A stretch of DNA of 9,532 bases from Bacteroidota bacterium (GTDB lineage Bacteria > Bacteroidota > Ignavibacteria > UBA10030 > SZUA-254). Made by a program: the position numbers and the translations under genes. This document shows, one piece after another, positions 6,423-9,532 of the stretch; within the stretch, counting starts at the first letter, position 1, and every line of letters starts with the position of its first letter. Location of the stretch: contig SCUC01000268.1 in assembly GCA_004322375.1 (NCBI GenBank), positions 1 to 9,532 of the forward strand. Reading direction: 5' to 3'. The notes below the pieces were generated by a model, which saw only the letters and a program-made list of their open reading frames with translations, was not told where the DNA came from and ran no database searches.

Positions 6423-7330
6423 TGATAGAATCCGGGCAAAGTCAAAGAAAATATCTACAACCGGAAGTGGTTGCCAAGCTTGCCAACATGGAACTGGTTG
6501 CGCGGCTTGTAGTGGAAGGGTTTATCACGGGATTGCATAAAAGCCCGTATCACGGATTCAGTGTTGAGTTCGCGGAGCATCGGCAGTACATGCCGGGAGA
6601 TGAAATCAAGCACATGGATTGGAAAATTTACGGCAGAACAGATAGATATTATATCAAGCAATTTGAAGAAGAGACCAATCTAAAAGCATATCTTATTCTT
6701 GATTCAAGCCGTTCGATGGCGTTTAGCTCGGAAGGGCGCTTGACCAAATTAGACTATTCCTGCTATATTACTGCCGCGCTTGCTCAATTGATGATTCAAC
6801 AACGCGACGCGGTGGGGTTAACAGTTTATGATGAAGTTGTGCGCACCTACATGCCTCCCCACGCTACAAAATCGTACCTGAAACAAATTCTCAAGCAGCT
6901 AGAGCTAACTAGTGCAGGAAATAAAACAGGTACGGCGGAATCGTTGCATAATATTGCAGAACGGATTAAGCGTAGAGGTTTAGTAGTAATTCTCAGCGAC
7001 CTGTTTGATGACCCGGCAGGCGTAATGAGCGCGCTGAAGCATTTCAGGCACAAGAAAAACGAAGTCATTGTCATGCAGGTGTTAGACCCGTTAGAGCGAA
7101 GCTTCGCGTTTGGCAGGGATGCCGTGTTTAAGGATTTAGAAACGAACGAAGAATTGACGACGCAGCCCTGGCATATTCAGAAGGCGTACCAGCAATCCAT
7201 GAAAACGTTCCTCGATACGTATAAGCGAGAATGCCGCGAGCATAATATAGATTATGTGCTACTCGATACCGCAATGCCTTTTGATACTGCATTGATTCAT
7301 TACCTCAATAAGCGAATGCGGTTGGGGTAA
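6422..7330 (+). CDS. DUF58 family protein with vWA-like metal-binding fold
   Basis: This 302-residue protein matches the DUF58 pattern: the N-terminal YLQPEVVAKLANMELVARL, then SPYHGFSVEFAEHRQYMPGDE, and the MDWKIYGRTDRYYIKQFEEE signature. The C-terminal half is von Willebrand A-like, with LDSSRSM giving D94-S-S96-R-S98 (DxSxS), a Thr in the GTAE segment (T171) and D193 in LSDLFDD, so a metal-ion-dependent adhesion site seems intact. No membrane helix is seen, so it is probably cytoplasmic or membrane-peripheral. DUF58 proteins usually work with a MoxR AAA+ ATPase, but none is in this window. GTG at 6422 is preferred because the conserved YLQPEVV segment lies upstream of the first ATG (codon 23), and AAGGA at 6406-6410 is suitably placed. 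It overlaps the lipoprotein stop by one base. The biochemical role of the family is poorly defined. Confidence 0.88.
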   Translation: MIESGQSQRKYLQPEVVAKLANMELVARLVVEGFITGLHKSPYHGFSVEFAEHRQYMPGDEIKHMDWKIYGRTDRYYIKQFEEETNLKAYLILDSSRSMAFSSEGRLTKLDYSCYITAALAQLMIQQRDAVGLTVYDEVVRTYMPPHATKSYLKQILKQLELTSAGNKTGTAESLHNIAERIKRRGLVVILSDLFDDPAGVMSALKHFRHKKNEVIVMQVLDPLERSFAFGRDAVFKDLETNEELTTQPWHIQKAYQQSMKTFLDTYKRECREHNIDYVLLDTAMPFDTALIHYLNKRMRLG

Positions 7331-7656
7331 TTATAGTCAGGAAGAAGTTCTCCCTGGGGCGGATTCGCTTCGCTGTTAATGACATGTGTTTTCTGATTGC
7401 AGTAGAAGACTGAAAGTGGCGTTTTCATTCCTTTTACCCATCCCTATCCCTTCCTACTTTGTAGCCTACGGCTCGTAGAGGGAAGGGTAAAACGAAACCT
7501 TGAAAATCAGATGCACGTTGGCGGGACGGTCGAGGTAAAGCGCGTAGCCCCACATACAATGACATCAACGTGAATAGCAATGCAAGCTATTGATGTACTT
7601 CTGAATGACAGGCACTAATTTTTGAGAAACCCATTTTATATCATCAATAACGTTTG
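7331..7656. other. Non-coding spacer with AATGACA motifs and inverted repeats
   Basis: These 326 bases separate the DUF58 gene from uvrA, and I see no convincing gene. AATGACA, the end sequence of the branched repeat at 5658-5771, occurs three times in the same orientation (7378-7384, 7558-7564, 7604-7610). The first copy follows GGATTCGCTTCGCTGTT, which recalls the right arm of dispersed palindromic repeats. The spacer therefore looks like decayed repeat copies. No clear terminator (GC stem plus T run) follows the DUF58 stop, and no LexA-type box that I recognise lies ahead of uvrA. Confidence 0.5.
7432..7492. repeat. Competing inverted repeats between the DUF58 gene and uvrA
   Basis: TTTTACCC (7432-7439) pairs perfectly with GGGTAAAA (7485-7492). 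CCCTTCC (7448-7454) pairs perfectly with GGAAGGG (7481-7487), and TAC/GTA (7455-7457 with 7475-7477) can extend it inward. The two stems share bases 7485-7487, so they exclude each other in part. This could be an RNA switch-like arrangement or a decayed repeat; the sequence alone does not say. Confidence 0.45.
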
Positions 7657-7659
7657 ATG
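7642..7659 (+). promoter_or_regulatory. Inverted repeat covering the uvrA start codon
   Basis: CATCAA (7642-7647) and TTGATG (7654-7659) form a 6-bp inverted repeat with the loop TAACGT, and the right arm contains the uvrA ATG. No Shine-Dalgarno is visible ahead of this start. In RNA the stem would be weak but could hide the start codon; in DNA it could be an operator half-site pair. The role is unproven. Confidence 0.35.
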
Positions 7660-9532
7660 CAGCAAAACAATCTTATCGTCAAAGGCACGCGTGTCCACAA
7701 TCTAAAAAACATTGACGTGGAAATGCCAAGGGAGAAGCTTACCGTTATTACCGGACTTTCCGGTTCCGGGAAATCGAGCCTTGCTTTCGATACAATTTAT
7801 GCTGAAGGACAGCGACGATATGTTGAAAGCCTCTCAGCGTATGCTCGCCAATTCCTTGGAGTGATGGAACGTCCTGATGTGGATTACATCGAAGGACTCA
7901 GCCCATGCATTTCAATCGAGCAAAAGTCAATTTCGCACAATCCCCGCTCCACGGTAGGCACCGTGACGGAGATTTATGATTATTTGAGGTTGTTGTTTGC
8001 TCGTGTGGGAACGCAGTTCTGCTACAATTGCAACCAGCCTGTACAAAAACAGTCCGTTGACCAAATCATTGACGCCGTCATGGAGATGAAAACGGGAACG
8101 AAGATTCTCGTTCTTGCTCCCGTTGTGAAAGGAAGAAAAGGTCATTACCGTGAATTATTTGAAGAAATTTTGAAGGATGGATACCTGAGAGTCCGCGTTG
8201 ACGGCGCAGTAAAAGAAATTTCGGAAGGCATGCAGGTTCAGAGATATAAAATTCATAACATTGAAGTTGTTGTTGACCGTATAGTTGTTCAAGAGGACAT
8301 GCGTTCGCGCGTTGCCGAATCCATCGAAAGTGCGCTCGCTCTTGGTGATGGCGCAGTAATCATCAACGATGGAAAAGAGGATAACTTATACAGCCAGCAC
8401 CTTGCCTGCCTGCGCTGCGGAATCAGCTACGATGAACTGGCTCCAAACTCTTTCTCGTTTAATTCTCCGTTTGGGGCGTGTCCTGAATGCAACGGGTTGG
8501 GTGAAACACGTGAATTTGATATTGACTTGATTATCCCCGATGATTCTTTGACAATTGCAGAAGGGGGACTCGAACCGATGGGAAAACCGAGAGAAACCTG
8601 GCTGTGGAGCCAGCTTCGCGCAGTGGCAAAAAAATTCGATTTTGATTTTGACACGCCTATCAAAAAATTACCGAAGAAAATTCGGGACATTATTCTCTAT
8701 GGTTCGGGAGATGAGAAGCTAGACATTCTTTATACAACGTCAAATGGTCGTTCGGTAACGTACAGGCATCGGTATAACGGGTTGCTTGCAGGGTTGCGGC
8801 GGTATGTAGAAGAAGCGGCGACCAGCACAATCCGTGAATGGGTCGAATCGTTTATGAGTCGCACTGTGTGCGCGACATGCAACGGCGCTCGCCTGAAAAA
8901 AGAAAGCATGGCTGTGAAATTGATTGACGTTCGCGGCAACCAATCATACAACATGTATGATGTCGTTCAGAAATCTCTTCGCGACGCGGAGCGATTAATT
9001 TCTCGGTTGCAATTAACCGAGCGGCAAAACGAAATAGCGCATCAAATAATTAATGAAATTACAACACGATTGCAGTTTCTCTTAAATGTGGGCTTGGATT
9101 ACCTGACGTTAGACCGTTCAGCGCGAACACTTTCCGGGGGAGAATCTCAACGCATCAGGCTTGCAACGCAAATAGGCTCTCAGCTTGTAGGAGTGCTGTA
9201 CATTCTCGATGAACCGAGCATCGGTCTTCACCAGCGGGATAATATTAAGCTGATAGATTCACTCAAGCATTTGCGCGATTTGGGAAATACTGTCATTGTC
9301 GTTGAGCATGATAAGGAGATGATAGAGAGCGCAGATTTCGTTGTTGATTTGGGACCGGGGGCGGGGGAACACGGAGGTCTGTTAGTTGCCGCAGGAGCGT
9401 CAGCTCAATTCAAAATTCAACCGACGAAGTCGAATCTCGTCAAAGACGGAAATGCAAAAGGAAAAAAGAAGAAGGACCCCGGACTCGTTTCTTCTTTAAC
9501 AGCTCAATATTTGGCGGGACAAAGAAAAATAG
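7657..9532 (+). CDS. uvrA: Excinuclease ABC subunit UvrA, N-terminal two-thirds (runs off the window)
   Basis: The frame runs 625 full codons from ATG 7657 without a stop; UvrA is usually about 940 residues, so roughly the last third lies beyond the window. UvrA dimers scan DNA for bulky lesions in nucleotide excision repair and load UvrB. Seen here: HNLKNIDVEMPREKL, first Walker A GLSGSGKSS (33-41), RSTVGTVTEIYDYLRLLFARVG, a CYNC pair (C122/C125), the UvrB-binding region, the first zinc module with CLRC (C251/C254) and CPEC (C275/C278), CATC (C405/C408), the ABC signature LSGGESQRIRLA (492-503) and Walker B VLYILDEPS (513-521). The second ATPase module and its zinc finger are off the edge. 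Just before the conserved SLTAQYLAG linker is an apparently extra, Lys-rich, low-complexity stretch (about residues 585-611) with GKKKKDPG. The start is fixed by the standard N terminus; no Shine-Dalgarno is seen. Confidence 0.97.
   Translation, partial: MQQNNLIVKGTRVHNLKNIDVEMPREKLTVITGLSGSGKSSLAFDTIYAEGQRRYVESLSAYARQFLGVMERPDVDYIEGLSPCISIEQKSISHNPRSTVGTVTEIYDYLRLLFARVGTQFCYNCNQPVQKQSVDQIIDAVMEMKTGTKILVLAPVVKGRKGHYRELFEEILKDGYLRVRVDGAVKEISEGMQVQRYKIHNIEVVVDRIVVQEDMRSRVAESIESALALGDGAVIINDGKEDNLYSQHLACLRCGISYDELAPNSFSFNSPFGACPECNGLGETREFDIDLIIPDDSLTIAEGGLEPMGKPRETWLWSQLRAVAKKFDFDFDTPIKKLPKKIRDIILYGSGDEKLDILYTTSNGRSVTYRHRYNGLLAGLRRYVEEAATSTIREWVESFMSRTVCATCNGARLKKESMAVKLIDVRGNQSYNMYDVVQKSLRDAERLISRLQLTERQNEIAHQIINEITTRLQFLLNVGLDYLTLDRSARTLSGGESQRIRLATQIGSQLVGVLYILDEPSIGLHQRDNIKLIDSLKHLRDLGNTVIVVEHDKEMIESADFVVDLGPGAGEHGGLLVAAGASAQFKIQPTKSNLVKDGNAKGKKKKDPGLVSSLTAQYLAGQRKI
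9431..9449 (+). repeat. 19-base segment in uvrA matching the branched repeat
   Basis: Bases 9431-9449 match 5685-5703 of the branched repeat at 18 of 19 positions, the only difference being T9435 versus C5689. The last 14 bases, CTCGTCAAAGACGG, are identical. In uvrA the segment encodes part of the apparently extra linker stretch (SNLVKDG), so it may be a repeat fragment captured in frame. Similarity does not extend further on either side. Confidence 0.4.

Noticed and set aside
6352..6540. 62-codon plus-strand open frame across the lipoprotein/DUF58 junction
   Set aside because: It is out of frame with two well-supported genes and its Cys-rich translation is a frame artefact.
7927..8954. Minus-strand open frames of 67-87 codons within uvrA
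   Set aside because: uvrA is certain on the other strand, and these frames show no motifs.

Overview
The window looks like bacterial chromosome, probably from the Bacteroidota/Chlorobiota/Ignavibacteria assemblage. That placement is an inference from the A-rich leaders with weak Shine-Dalgarno signals, the protein style, and heptanucleotide repeat tracts of a kind I associate with such genomes; it was not tested by a database search. Every convincing gene lies on the + strand. The proteins are mostly housekeeping, and I see no phage, defence or mobile-element genes. The unusual content is in the spacers.

Layout. At the left edge is the 3' end of an unrecognised gene, joined by a TAATG stop/start overlap to a 75-residue single-pass membrane protein. 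A T-poor spacer follows, organised as in-phase 7-bp units, leading into clpB (disaggregase, 488-3109). A degenerate 16-bp tandem repeat covers the clpB stop codon. After a 255-bp gap comes a two-gene unit joined by an ATGA overlap: an N-terminal-nucleophile isoaspartyl peptidase/L-asparaginase (3365-4273) and an RsmB-type rRNA cytosine-5 methyltransferase (4270-5604). The next spacer holds a 114-bp multi-branched inverted-repeat element, a 22-bp interrupted palindrome and a candidate promoter. That promoter probably drives another overlapping pair: a TPR lipoprotein (5910-6422) and a DUF58/vWA-like protein (6422-7330). A 326-bp spacer with three AATGACA motifs and competing inverted repeats precedes uvrA (7657 to beyond the right edge), which is open at the window end.

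How the genes relate. ClpB handles aggregated protein, the asparaginase-like enzyme clears isoaspartyl dipeptides or asparagine, the methyltransferase matures 16S rRNA, the lipoprotein/DUF58 pair is probably envelope-associated, and UvrA recognises DNA damage. No single pathway links them; the gene overlaps define three small transcription units plus uvrA.

I did not find a clearly new multi-gene system. The best leads are the heptad-phased leader of clpB, the branched repeat at 5658-5771, and an 18-of-19-base match between that repeat and the coding sequence of a seemingly extra segment in UvrA, which suggests that a repeat may have contributed to a protein-coding insertion.
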